Shown in pieces: positions 1 to 7,902 of a stretch of 18,760 nucleotides of DNA. The DNA lies in NCBI GenBank assembly GCA_002396885.1, contig DGXY01000073.1, positions 48,399 to 67,158 on the forward strand. Direction: 5' to 3'. The stretch's first letter is position 1. Each line of letters starts with the position of its first letter. The DNA is from Akkermansiaceae bacterium UBA5020 (GTDB taxonomy: Bacteria > Verrucomicrobiota > Verrucomicrobiia > Verrucomicrobiales > DEV007). The translations under genes and the position numbers were made by a program. Below the pieces are notes generated by a model, which saw nothing but the letters and a program-made list of their open reading frames with translations, was not told where the DNA came from and did no database searches.

Positions 1-210
1 GCGCTGCTTCACCGGCCCGTGGCGATGCTCGCCAGATTCGAAGGCGCGCAACACGCCGCCCTTTGCTGTCCAGGTGCCGAGCCCCCAATGCCAGTCGGCG
101 GAGAGGGGCTGCTCGAAGGTTTCCTCAAGCAAGAGAGAGGGCTCCGAGCTGAAGGCGAATGCCACGCTCAAGAGAAGGGTGGCGAGGAGTTTTGGAAGAA
201 TGGTTTTCAT
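1..210 (-). CDS. secreted protein, N-terminal fragment (DUF1080-like / laminin-G-like fold suspected)
   Basis: The frame starts with ATG at 210 and stays open to the window edge, giving the first 70 residues only. Residues 1-21 are a typical Sec signal peptide: a lysine near the start, a leucine/alanine core and an AFAFSS end. After it comes ETFEQPLSADWHWGLGTW, followed by a G-G-V-L turn and an E-x-x-H-x-x-G stretch. This resembles the first strands of DUF1080 / concanavalin-A-like domains, common among secreted Verrucomicrobia and Planctomycetes proteins that act on glycans or modified sugars. It lies 49 bases after the Gfo/Idh gene on the same strand and is probably the last visible gene of that operon. 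The signal peptide is clear. The family call is an inference from a short stretch, since the diagnostic part is outside the window. Confidence 0.7.
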   Translation of the reverse strand, partial: MKTILPKLLATLLLSVAFAFSSEPSLLLEETFEQPLSADWHWGLGTWTAKGGVLRAFESGEHRHGPVKQR

Positions 211-259
211 ACTGGATGGTTTCAAGGATAACGCGGTGCGACCGGGTTGGGTCGCGGAT

Positions 260-1402
260 CTAACCCTGTTGGGGCGGCGCTAGTTCAACGGACGCTGACG
301 ACTCATCCGCTTTCATGGCGGCATCGAGAATCTCCAGCACGCGGGCACCATCCCGAAAGTCGGGACGATAGTCGGATTGACCTGCCACAGCGGCGAGGAA
401 GTCGGCGATGGAGTGGACGAAGGTATGCTCGTAACCGATGACATGCCCCGGAGGCCACCAGCGGCCGACATAGGGATGGCAAGGTTCGGTGACGAGAATC
501 TGGCGGAAGCCTCGCAGGTGCGGCGGATCGTCGTCGGAATAAAATTCGAGCCGGTTCAAATCCTCAAGGTGCCAACGCAAGGCTCCGCGAGAACCGTAAA
601 TCTCGAATTGGTTGGCGTTGCGGTTCCCCGTGGCAAAGCGGGAAGCCTCGAAGCTGCCCATGGCCCCGTTGGCGAACGAAACGTGAAGCTGTGAAGCATC
701 GTCGATGTCCACAGCAACTCGCTTGCCCGGTTCATCGGCCGATGGTCTTTCATCAATAAAGGTCCGACGATGACAGGACACCTTTACGATCTCGCCCACC
801 AGGTATCGCGCGAGATCGACACTGTGTGAGTTCAGATCTCCATGCGGACCCGATCCCGCAAACTGCTTCTGCAATTTCCACCCGGAAGCCGTCTCGGGAT
901 CTCGCAGCCAGTCTTGCAGATACGCACCGCGCCAGTGGCGGATCGTGCCGAGTCTCCCTTCATCAATGATTTGCCGGGCGAGGGCGACGGCAGGGGCGCG
1001 GCGGTAGTTGTAGTTCACCGCGTGGACGATACCCGCTTCGATGGCGGCACGGGACATGGCGTGCGCTTCCGCTGGATTCATCGCCATCGGCTTCTCGCAA
1101 AAGAGGTGCTTGCCGTGCCTTGCCGCCGCGATGGCGACCTCGGCCTGAAGATGCTGCGGGAGAGAGAGGTCAACCGCATCAATGTCGTCGCGCTTGACGA
1201 CCTCCCGCCAGTCAGCCACGGTCTCCTTCCATCCCCACTGGCGGGCGAAGGCTTCGGTCTTGGCGAGATCACGCCCACAAACGACAGCCAACTCGGGCGC
1301 CCGCTCAGGCTCGAAGAAGGGCTGGACCTGACGCCAAGCATTCGAATGGGCTCGGCCCATAAACTGGGTGCCGATCAGGGCGACGCGGAGGTTGCTTTTC
1401 AT
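260..1402 (-). CDS. Gfo/Idh/MocA family oxidoreductase
   Basis: This 380-residue protein has the usual length and plan of NAD(P)-dependent sugar dehydrogenases. A Rossmann start (VALIGTQFMGRAHSNAW, residues 7-23) is followed by the E-K-P motif (103-105) that carries the conserved lysine near nicotinamide. The C-terminal half has the G-D-L-x-S-H-x-x-D-L-A-R-Y-L element (188-201), where His193 is the usual catalytic-site histidine. No signal peptide is visible, so it should be cytoplasmic. The substrate cannot be read from sequence; family members oxidise or reduce inositols, sugar acids and amino sugars. It sits 48 bases after the PVC cytochrome gene and 49 before the secreted protein gene, so one transcript is likely. 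The ATG at 1402 directly precedes the Rossmann strand, and no better start exists. Confidence 0.9.
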   Translation of the reverse strand: MKSNLRVALIGTQFMGRAHSNAWRQVQPFFEPERAPELAVVCGRDLAKTEAFARQWGWKETVADWREVVKRDDIDAVDLSLPQHLQAEVAIAAARHGKHLFCEKPMAMNPAEAHAMSRAAIEAGIVHAVNYNYRRAPAVALARQIIDEGRLGTIRHWRGAYLQDWLRDPETASGWKLQKQFAGSGPHGDLNSHSVDLARYLVGEIVKVSCHRRTFIDERPSADEPGKRVAVDIDDASQLHVSFANGAMGSFEASRFATGNRNANQFEIYGSRGALRWHLEDLNRLEFYSDDDPPHLRGFRQILVTEPCHPYVGRWWPPGHVIGYEHTFVHSIADFLAAVAGQSDYRPDFRDGARVLEILDAAMKADESSASVELAPPQQG

Positions 1403-1450
1403 GGGAGAGGATTTTCGGTCACAAAGCGATTTACCCTGATTGTTTGCAGC

Positions 1451-4400
1451 TTATTGCCGAGCGGGAGTGGATTCGCCAGCCGTTCCCTTTGAACTCTGCG
1501 TGGCGACGTATTCGACGAGGTCGCGAAGTTCGTGGCGTGTCATGAGCGAAACCAGCGGCGGCATGGCGGAGGTGGAGGTGCGCTGTTTGATGTCGGTTTT
1601 GAGCACTTCGCGCTGCTTCACGGCTCCTGCTTCCGCGACTTCGACTTGGAGTGCGGTGGGGGATTCCTGCCGGATGATGCCGACGACAGTGCTGCCATCT
1701 TTGAGCTGAAGCGTGGCGAACTCGAAGCCTGTGGCGATGTCGGCTCCGGGGTTCACGATGGCGCGCAGCAGATACTCACGGTCACGCTGGGTGCCGATTC
1801 CGGTGAGGTCCGGCCCTACGGTGCTGACGCCCTGGCCCTCCACGTTGTGACAGCGCACGCAGAGGAACGCCACCTTTTCATGGAACAGATCGCGACCGCG
1901 TTCGGCGTTGCCGCCCGTGAGGGTCATGCGGTAGTCGCGCAGCGCATCGTCCTGCGGCAGGCGGGCGAGCCACTGCTGCTGGAGGTCTTCCGCGACGCGA
2001 GCGCGTTGGTTGCGGGCGCTGTTGGGCAGCTTGTAGTTCCCGCCATGGGCGTTGAGTGCGGTGCTGAGGTCCAGCGCGAGGCTGTCTGGCAGCTGGTGGT
2101 CCAGCAGATTCTTCATCTGGCGCGTGAGAAACGCATGCGCCTCCGCTTCGGTGGCGCGGCCCAGCAGCTCAAGCGCGGCACGTTTTTCCTCCTCGGCACC
2201 GGGGGCTTTGAACAAGCGCTCCAAGTCGGCCAAGGCAGCCTTGAGATCCCGGGCATAGAGCAGCTCACGTCCTGCGCTGCGCAGTGCGGGCTCCGATGCG
2301 GCTAGCAATTGATCCCCGAGCTTCCGTGAGCGTGGGCTTTGCACAAACTCGAGCGCTCGCGCGGCGGAAACTCGGGCGCTTACGGCAACGCTTTCATTTT
2401 GTGCGAGGGTGAACAAAGAGGCGACGACGGACTCCAGTTGATACTTCTCCGCCAAGCCCGCCGCGGCGGACACGAGTGCGTCCTGCCCCGGCTCCTGGAT
2501 CAAGGCTGGCAACACAGGACTCACGGCACGGATCGCCGCCTGGACATCGCGGTCAGGCAGTGGCAACCAGTCACCCAGCACGCGGTCCACGGGTGATGGC
2601 TTGGCCCAATCCGCCAGCATCGCCAGGGCATCCCGGCGCAGCACTTCTTGCACCTGCGTGTCGGCCGCTACCTCCGCGAGAGCTTGCGCATCCTCCACGC
2701 GGCCGAGTCGGAAACGTGCATTCAGAATGCGGCGGGCGGTGGCCTGATCGAAGCCCGCGAGCTTACGACTCATCTCAGCCAGAGCAGGCAACGCGGCGGT
2801 GATGCGTCGGTCATGCACTGCTCGAACGGCCTCGCGGGAAATGGCGGGCTCGGCATCTTGAAGGAACAGCGCGACCTCTGCGGAATCCATGCGCCGCAGA
2901 GCCAGCAGCGCGGTCAGGCGCACGCGGGGAGAAACCTCCTCGCGGAGCGCGACGAGCCTTTCCGGCTGCTGGCGGGCGGCATGAACGAGTCCCATGACAA
3001 TCATGTGACGCAGGGGCACATCGCCTTCACCGAGGCTTTTCGCAGCCTCCACCAATGGCGCGAATGCTGCGGCGTCCCCCGTTTTCCCCAAAGCCAACGC
3101 GGCATACATCCGCGCTCGTGGCGAGCCCTTCGCGAGAAGCCCGGCCAGTGCACCGGCAGTGTCGGCCACCGGTGTATCCGAGAGCAGCTTGGCCACCTGT
3201 GCATGCACCTCATCGTCGTGATCTTCCTTCAGCAGCGATATCACCGCTGGCAGTGCCGAACGCCCCTTGCGCTGGATTTGGCCGAGGCCCTGAAGCGCAT
3301 GCACGCGCGCCAAAAGCGGTGCCGCATCATCGAGCGCCACCCGTTGCAAAGCGTCCTGCCCATCCTTGCCACGCTCGACGAGTGCAAACTGCGCCGCTTG
3401 TCTTGCGCGGATGTCTTCATGCTCCAATCGGCGGGCGAGCTCGGCCACTGGCACATCGCTGCAGCCTTCCTTCAACCACTGCTGCAACTCGCGCAGACGA
3501 GCCTCTTTCGCCTCCGTGGCCGTGGCGCCCAAGGCCCAGATCCAGCCCATGCCAGCCCGGCGTCCGCCCTCTGGCTGCCGCGTCCAATCCACTCCATCCG
3601 CCAGGTAAAGCCGACCATCCGGGCCAAAGGTGACATCCGTCGCCAAACTGCCGGATAGGAAATCCTTCACCTCACCCAGACGAAAGCCCGCGCCCTCGGC
3701 CTTCACGGTGAAGGCAACTAGCGGACTGTTGGCGCGACCGCCACGCCAATCACAAAGAAAGAACGAGCCACGCCAGGCATCCGGCAAGCGAGTGAGACCG
3801 GGATCAAGCGTCAGGCCACAAGGACCGTTTCCGAGATGCGCAATGGCAGGCATTACCCAGGCAGGCTGGCCGTCATGGTGCTCGCGCCAGAGTCCGTCTT
3901 CATACCACGGATGGCGAAACTTTGGCGTCAGAGGAGAAGCGTGTCCATCCACCCAGAGTGCGCCACTGTGCCAGCCATAGTGGCCACCTTCTACCAGATG
4001 GAGGAGGCGAGGGTTGTCCTCCGCATCGTTGTCATTGTCCACGGTGAAAAGATTGCCCAGATCATCGAAGACAAGTTCCTGTGGATTGCGCAGCCCGGTG
4101 GCGAAAACTTCCAGACCGCTCCCATCGAGTTCGCAGCGGAAGACCGCGCCAGTGGAGCTCTCCGCCATCTCCCGGCCTTCTTGCGTTTTCACCCGATAAC
4201 CCCGATCACCGATGCTCCAATAAAGCCGCCCGTCAGGCCCCTGAACCATCCCGTGCAGATCATGGCCATGGAAGGAAAACTTCGTTCCGAAACCGGTGAA
4301 CACCTTCTCCAGCGCAGGCTTCGCTTTCTCCGTCTCCGAAGCCGGCAGCCGCCACACATGCGGGATGCAGGTCAGCCAGACACTGCCATCCGCCGCGCAG

Positions 4401-4972
4401 GCCACGCCCGCCGCCGGGCCATCCAGCGCCTCCTGAAAAAGGCCCAGCACCTCACTGCGATCCGCCGTGCCATCGCCATCCGCATCGCTCACTCGCACGA
4501 AGCGGTCCGGCAGCTCCGTGTAAAAACTCATGGGCGGCGCACCCTTCCCCGCATGGCGCTGCATGAAGGCCAAGCGCTCCTCCACACTGCGCGAGGCACG
4601 ATCCTCATCGAGCCACACCGAATGCTCGCGCGTGTCCTGCGTGCCATGACGATTCCGATGATGCTCCGCAATGTAGAGCCTGCCCTGACCATCGAAGCTC
4701 ATCGCCACCGGATCAGCAAAGAGAGGCTCCGTCGCCCATAGTGCTGCCTTGACTCCGTCAGGCAGCCGCAGGCCCGACAAAGCCTGAAGCGCTTTTGGCG
4801 AAGCCTCCTGGACCAAGGGAGAGGCCACTTCGAGCTTCTTGGTGACCGGAGTATTTCCGCTATCCACCGCACCCAAAGGCGGCACCACGCCGATCCCCGC
4901 GCAGCAGGTGAACAATGCACTTAGAAGGTAAAGGAAGCCGGAGCGTTGAAATTTCATGGCTTGGAAGGGCAT
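1451..4972 (-). CDS. PVC-type large cytochrome c: beta-propeller dehydrogenase domain, HEAT repeats, C-terminal heme domain
   Basis: This 1173-residue exported protein begins with a signal peptide (hydrophobic about 12-30; Met6 is an equally possible start). Residues about 65-480 form a glucose/sorbosone-dehydrogenase-like propeller of the Pirellula/Verrucomicrobium membrane-bound dehydrogenase type, with blades such as GPDGRLYWSIGDRG and FGPDGRLYLADG. An Asp-rich loop at 163-174 (DADGDGTADRSE) resembles an EF-hand calcium site. Residues about 500-950 are alanine/leucine-rich HEAT-like helices. The C-terminal heme domain has C-V-R-C-H at 1038-1042, with a likely distal methionine in SAMPP (Met1137). 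Members are thought to oxidise sugars or other organics in the periplasm and pass electrons to a c-type heme; the substrate is unknown. It starts 12 bases after the ROK/SIS gene, so the two are cotranscribed. Confidence 0.92.
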   Translation of the reverse strand: MPFQAMKFQRSGFLYLLSALFTCCAGIGVVPPLGAVDSGNTPVTKKLEVASPLVQEASPKALQALSGLRLPDGVKAALWATEPLFADPVAMSFDGQGRLYIAEHHRNRHGTQDTREHSVWLDEDRASRSVEERLAFMQRHAGKGAPPMSFYTELPDRFVRVSDADGDGTADRSEVLGLFQEALDGPAAGVACAADGSVWLTCIPHVWRLPASETEKAKPALEKVFTGFGTKFSFHGHDLHGMVQGPDGRLYWSIGDRGYRVKTQEGREMAESSTGAVFRCELDGSGLEVFATGLRNPQELVFDDLGNLFTVDNDNDAEDNPRLLHLVEGGHYGWHSGALWVDGHASPLTPKFRHPWYEDGLWREHHDGQPAWVMPAIAHLGNGPCGLTLDPGLTRLPDAWRGSFFLCDWRGGRANSPLVAFTVKAEGAGFRLGEVKDFLSGSLATDVTFGPDGRLYLADGVDWTRQPEGGRRAGMGWIWALGATATEAKEARLRELQQWLKEGCSDVPVAELARRLEHEDIRARQAAQFALVERGKDGQDALQRVALDDAAPLLARVHALQGLGQIQRKGRSALPAVISLLKEDHDDEVHAQVAKLLSDTPVADTAGALAGLLAKGSPRARMYAALALGKTGDAAAFAPLVEAAKSLGEGDVPLRHMIVMGLVHAARQQPERLVALREEVSPRVRLTALLALRRMDSAEVALFLQDAEPAISREAVRAVHDRRITAALPALAEMSRKLAGFDQATARRILNARFRLGRVEDAQALAEVAADTQVQEVLRRDALAMLADWAKPSPVDRVLGDWLPLPDRDVQAAIRAVSPVLPALIQEPGQDALVSAAAGLAEKYQLESVVASLFTLAQNESVAVSARVSAARALEFVQSPRSRKLGDQLLAASEPALRSAGRELLYARDLKAALADLERLFKAPGAEEEKRAALELLGRATEAEAHAFLTRQMKNLLDHQLPDSLALDLSTALNAHGGNYKLPNSARNQRARVAEDLQQQWLARLPQDDALRDYRMTLTGGNAERGRDLFHEKVAFLCVRCHNVEGQGVSTVGPDLTGIGTQRDREYLLRAIVNPGADIATGFEFATLQLKDGSTVVGIIRQESPTALQVEVAEAGAVKQREVLKTDIKQRTSTSAMPPLVSLMTRHELRDLVEYVATQSSKGTAGESTPARQ

Positions 4973-4984
4973 GGCCGTCTTTGC

Positions 4985-5602
4985 TCAGTTGGCAGCCTGC
5001 ATCTCCGGCACTTCCATGAAGGCATAGCAGAGCATGTGCAGGATGTGCATTTGCACGTCCTCCACGCGACCGTAGTGCGTGTCCTCAATAACAATCGTTT
5101 GCCTCGCCACCTCCGCTAGCTTGCCCCGCTTCGCACCAACAATGGCGGCGGTTTCAAGGCCGTGCTCATTCGCCCACTCGAAGGCTTTGACGAGGTTCGG
5201 GGAGTTGCCGCTCACGCTAGCCGCAAGAAGCACATCCGCGGCCACATTGCCATCGTTCTCCACGAACACCGGCAGCCCGGACAGATCGCGCAGCCATTCC
5301 GCCAAAGGAAAATCATTCCATCCGGAGAGATGGTAGGACTTCACGATCCTCCCCGTGCGCCAGTTGACCGGACCACCGTAGCCCACGCCAATCGCCTGTG
5401 GTGTCCATTGCTTCACAAGCTCAGGCAAAGCCGCTGCGATGCACTCACGAATGCCCTCCGCACCGCGTTCGCCTTCCACCGTGAACCGCCGCCTTTCCAC
5501 GATCAGCCCTTCGCGAGTGCCCACCACCAACTGCAATTTTGTGCCACCGATCTCGATGGCGAGAAGGCGAGCAGCGAAACTGGAACCAGCGGGCAAAATC
5601 AT
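4985..5602 (-). CDS. ROK kinase N-terminal half fused in frame to SIS-domain C-terminal half
   Basis: Numbering from the first possible start (TTG, 5641), residues 27-135 are the N-terminal half of a ROK sugar kinase/repressor. It has the ATP-binding start LAIEIGGTK, the G-V-G-Y-G-G-P-V-N turn and V-E-N-D-G-N-V-A-A (127-135), which carries the catalytic aspartate. The sequence then changes within one or two codons to DVLLAASVSGNSPNLVKAFE, the phosphosugar-binding core of a SIS domain. It ends like GmhA-type SIS proteins, with T-H-Y-G-R-V-E-D and H-M-L-C-Y-A-F-M-E. The ROK C-terminal half and the SIS N-terminal half are absent: about 205 residues remain where two full proteins would need about 500. 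I use ATG 5602, 13 codons before the ROK strand; ATG 5620 and TTG 5641 are alternatives. The gene heads the operon and is divergent from the AraC regulator. Kinase and isomerase activity are both doubtful. Confidence 0.8.
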   Translation of the reverse strand: MILPAGSSFAARLLAIEIGGTKLQLVVGTREGLIVERRRFTVEGERGAEGIRECIAAALPELVKQWTPQAIGVGYGGPVNWRTGRIVKSYHLSGWNDFPLAEWLRDLSGLPVFVENDGNVAADVLLAASVSGNSPNLVKAFEWANEHGLETAAIVGAKRGKLAEVARQTIVIEDTHYGRVEDVQMHILHMLCYAFMEVPEMQAAN

Positions 5603-5646
5603 TCTTGATCGTAACCGCATCCGCCCGCAGGGTGACGACAAAGCCT

Positions 5647-6453
5647 ATGCCAAATGCGCACCCTCTCCAGCCACGCCTGACCCGCCAGACCCGAACCCCG
5701 CGCCAGCTCAAAGCCTTGGAGAAGGAACGGGCCGAATGGCTAACACGATTAGACACCGGTGGCCTCTTTCACCGAATCTTCGACTACATCCCCGGCGTGA
5801 ACTTCTTCGCCAAAGACCAACTTGGACGGACCATGTTCGCCAGCAGCGGTATCCTCCAACGCTACCAGATGCAAGACGAAAAAGAGATGCTCGGCCTCAC
5901 TGACTTCGACATCAACCCCCACAGAATGGCCGAAAACTACGTCCGCGACGACCAACGCCTGCTCGATGGCAAAGTGAAGCACATCGAGCGTCTGGAGCTA
6001 TGGTTTGATCGCCAAGGCCTGCCCGACTGGTTCGTCGTGACCAAGCTCCCACTGCTCGACACCCGTCAGCGCCCCATCGGCATCATGGGTGTTTTACGTC
6101 GCGCCGCTGAGCACGAGATGAAGCTGCCGCTGATGCAAACCGTCTCCAGTGCCGTGGACGCCATCCGCAACGACTATGCCCAAAACGTCTCCCTCAAAGA
6201 CGTGGCCGAGTCCTGCGGCCTGACGCTCCGCAACCTCCAGCGCCGCTTTCACACCGCCTTCGGCATCAGCCCCCAGGAGTTCCTCATCAAGACCCGAGTC
6301 CTCGCCGCGATGCGCCTCCTCAACGAAACCAGACTCGGCGCCGCCGAGATCGCCAGCAAGACCGGCTTCGTCGATGCCAGCAGCTTCGCCGAACAATTCA
6401 AACGCCGAACTGGCGCGACTCCCACCGAGTACCGAGCGAAGCAGGCAGTTTAG
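5647..6453 (+). CDS. AraC-family transcriptional regulator with N-terminal PAS-like domain
   Basis: This is a 268-residue regulator. Residues about 38-155 look like a PAS sensor domain, with GLFHRIFDYIPGVNFFAKD, an S-S-G-I-L-Q-R-Y strand and the closing P-I-G-I-M-G-V. Residues about 165-265 are the AraC double helix-turn-helix: VSLKDVAESCGLTLRNLQRRF, then the second helix pair ending TGFVDASSFAEQFKRRTG and T-P-T-E-Y-R. Such proteins bind a ligand through the PAS part and activate neighbouring catabolic genes. It diverges from the ROK/SIS gene with only about 44 bases between starts, so it probably controls that operon and itself. I chose ATG 5647; the frame is open upstream to a TTG at 5539, but that part overlaps the opposite gene and is arginine-rich. 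Its stop codon overlaps the end of the DUF1553 relic on the other strand. Confidence 0.88.
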   Translation: MPNAHPLQPRLTRQTRTPRQLKALEKERAEWLTRLDTGGLFHRIFDYIPGVNFFAKDQLGRTMFASSGILQRYQMQDEKEMLGLTDFDINPHRMAENYVRDDQRLLDGKVKHIERLELWFDRQGLPDWFVVTKLPLLDTRQRPIGIMGVLRRAAEHEMKLPLMQTVSSAVDAIRNDYAQNVSLKDVAESCGLTLRNLQRRFHTAFGISPQEFLIKTRVLAAMRLLNETRLGAAEIASKTGFVDASSFAEQFKRRTGATPTEYRAKQAV

Positions 6454-6770
6454 GCACCGGGGTGCCGCTTCTCGTTGAAGGAAAACTTTTCGCCGGTGTT
6501 CCCTTCGATGGCGTCACGGCGGAGTTCGAGCGGTGGCTTTCCCTTGCTGAGCAAGGCTTCGATGTCGCTCCAGTGAGCGAGGCACCTTCGCGTTTCCTCG
6601 GGAGTGGGTGGACGGGAGGAAGTGAGCGCAAAGACCCTCGCAATGGCTTCCTCATTACTGCGCGTTTCCTTCACGGCGCGATGATCGAGGGCATGCGCGC
6701 GGGATTGCCTGCTCTGGCCATTGAACAGGCTGAAGACTTGCGGCGGGGGATTCGATCCTTTTTCGAAAGG
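6450..6770 (-). pseudogene. DUF1553 (planctomycete PSD1-type) protein, internal relic
   Basis: On the minus strand, directly after the WYL stop codon and in the same frame, 106 codons are open and match the late part of DUF1553 proteins. They contain Q-V-F-S-L-F-N-G-Q (family: QVFALFNGQ), then an A-I-A-R-V-F-A-L-x-x-x-R-P-P-T-P-E-E helix pair and R-R-D-A-I-E-G-N-T-G-E-K-F-S-F-N-E (family: REAVEEMTGE plus a hydrophobic strand). Full proteins are many hundreds of residues long, and they end about 40 residues after this point in a conserved LVLLNSNEFLYV-like tail. Here both the front and that tail are missing; the frame runs out in R-H-P-G-A. The piece has lost both ends and is not expected to function. 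It has no convincing start. GTG at 6674 would give 74 residues. Confidence 0.7.
6453..6466. repeat. small perfect inverted repeat at overlapping convergent stops
   Basis: GGCACC and GGTGCC flank GG with no mismatch, starting within the AraC stop codon and covering the end of the DUF1553 relic frame. It can form a small hairpin on either strand, but neither side has a T run, so it is at best a weak transcription stop. It also marks the edge where recognisable DUF1553 sequence ends. Confidence 0.4.
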
Positions 6771-7811
6771 CTACTTCCGGTAGAGCGACAAAACACCGGC
6801 GACCTCCTCCCGGATCTCCTTCCGCAGCTCCTTCGGCTCCAGAACCTCGACCTGTGTGCCCCAGCTCAGGATCCAGCGCCGGATCTCTTGGAAGCTGCTG
6901 AGTTCGAGCGTCATGATGAGCTCGTCAGCCTGCTTGCCCTTCCACTCGATCTGCTGGCTGGGATGCCAGCGGCGCTCGGAGACGAGGCGGGCGGCCCAGC
7001 CAGTGAAGCGGAGCCGGATGCGACTCCGTTTGCCCTGCTCGGTCGGACTGTGCCAGACCCCGAAGCTGCCGCCGAGGTGATCGTTCAGCGAAAAGTCAGC
7101 AGGCCGGAGGAAGCGCACCTTCGCGTGCCGGGCCTTGCGGATGCGCTGGAGGGCGAAGGTGCGCCGGGCCTTGCGGTCGGGATCGTAGCCGATGACATAC
7201 CAGCCACCGTCGAACTCGGTAAGGTGATAAGGCTGGAGACGCCGGGCTTCCCATTCGTCGCCGTCGATCTTGCGGTAGTCGAACTTCAGCTCGCAGGTCT
7301 CGAGAATGGCCCGCGCTACCTTTTCGAACAAAGCGACATCCCCGGGCACGACCCCGGCGTCCCGCGCCGAGAAGGCCTCGTCGAGATCCGACCAGCGGAA
7401 GGAAACCTCACCGGCAAGGGTGGAGGAAAGCCGCCGGAAGCTGTCCCGCAAGGTCGCCTCGAGCGGAGACCCTTGGAGCGGGGCGATTGCTTTCCGGGCG
7501 AGGAAAAGGGCAACGACGTCCTCCACCGACACCTTGAGGAGGGGGAAGTCGTGCACGGGCCGCTCGTAGTGGTAGCCGTGACGGAGGTTGTCGTAGACGA
7601 GAGGAAGGCCGAGATCCCTCTGCATGAAGGTGACGTCCCGTTGGATCGTCTTCTGGGTCACTCCGATCTCCTCGGCGAGGGTGCGGCAATTCGGGTAGCG
7701 GCCTCGGCGGACGGACTGGTGAATCGAAATGATCCGCTCGATCGGTCGCCGGGTTTCTCCCTGACGGTTTTCGGAGGGTGCGGAGGCTCGCTGCAAGGAT
7801 CGTTTTCTCAT
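6771..7811 (-). CDS. WYL-domain transcriptional regulator (HTH + WYL + WCX)
   Basis: This 346-residue protein starts at ATG 7811. Residues about 22-75 form a winged helix-turn-helix of the HTH_11 type (CRTLAEEIGVTQKTIQRDV). Residues about 160-235 are the WYL domain with R-L-Q-P-Y-H-L and G-G-W-Y-V-I-G-Y-D (202-210), and the remainder is a WCX-type extension (about 262-345). WYL proteins are ligand- or nucleic-acid-responsive regulators, often found beside stress, DNA-damage or phage-defence genes. The frame is open upstream to 8150, but that part is antisense to the VWA gene and I reject it. It diverges from the VWA gene with 91 bases between starts, including an inverted repeat, so regulation of the VWA gene is the simplest guess. 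Its TAG stop is followed in frame by the DUF1553 relic. Confidence 0.9.
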   Translation of the reverse strand: MRKRSLQRASAPSENRQGETRRPIERIISIHQSVRRGRYPNCRTLAEEIGVTQKTIQRDVTFMQRDLGLPLVYDNLRHGYHYERPVHDFPLLKVSVEDVVALFLARKAIAPLQGSPLEATLRDSFRRLSSTLAGEVSFRWSDLDEAFSARDAGVVPGDVALFEKVARAILETCELKFDYRKIDGDEWEARRLQPYHLTEFDGGWYVIGYDPDRKARRTFALQRIRKARHAKVRFLRPADFSLNDHLGGSFGVWHSPTEQGKRSRIRLRFTGWAARLVSERRWHPSQQIEWKGKQADELIMTLELSSFQEIRRWILSWGTQVEVLEPKELRKEIREEVAGVLSLYRK

Positions 7812-7861
7812 CGGCGGGATTCTAACGTGAATCGAAAAGAGTCCCCAAACTTTTTGAGGGC

Positions 7862-7896
7862 ATCTACCTACGGCTGTCCTATACCCTGTGGTAGAT
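7862..7896. promoter_or_regulatory. inverted repeat between divergent WYL and VWA genes, candidate operator
   Basis: ATCTACC (7862-7868) and GGTAGAT (7890-7896) are perfect inverted copies with 21 bases between them, a centre-to-centre distance of 28 bases. The right arm ends six bases before the VWA start codon. A TATACC hexamer (7880-7885) lies between the arms and could be the -10 element of the VWA promoter. Position and symmetry fit a dimeric repressor site. Binding by the WYL protein is inference. Confidence 0.4.
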
Positions 7897-7902
7897 TGCA
7901 AC

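Noticed and set aside
5539..5646. Upstream extension of the AraC frame from TTG 5539
   Set aside because: It overlaps the opposite ROK/SIS start, is arginine-rich, and the family normally starts near ATG 5647.
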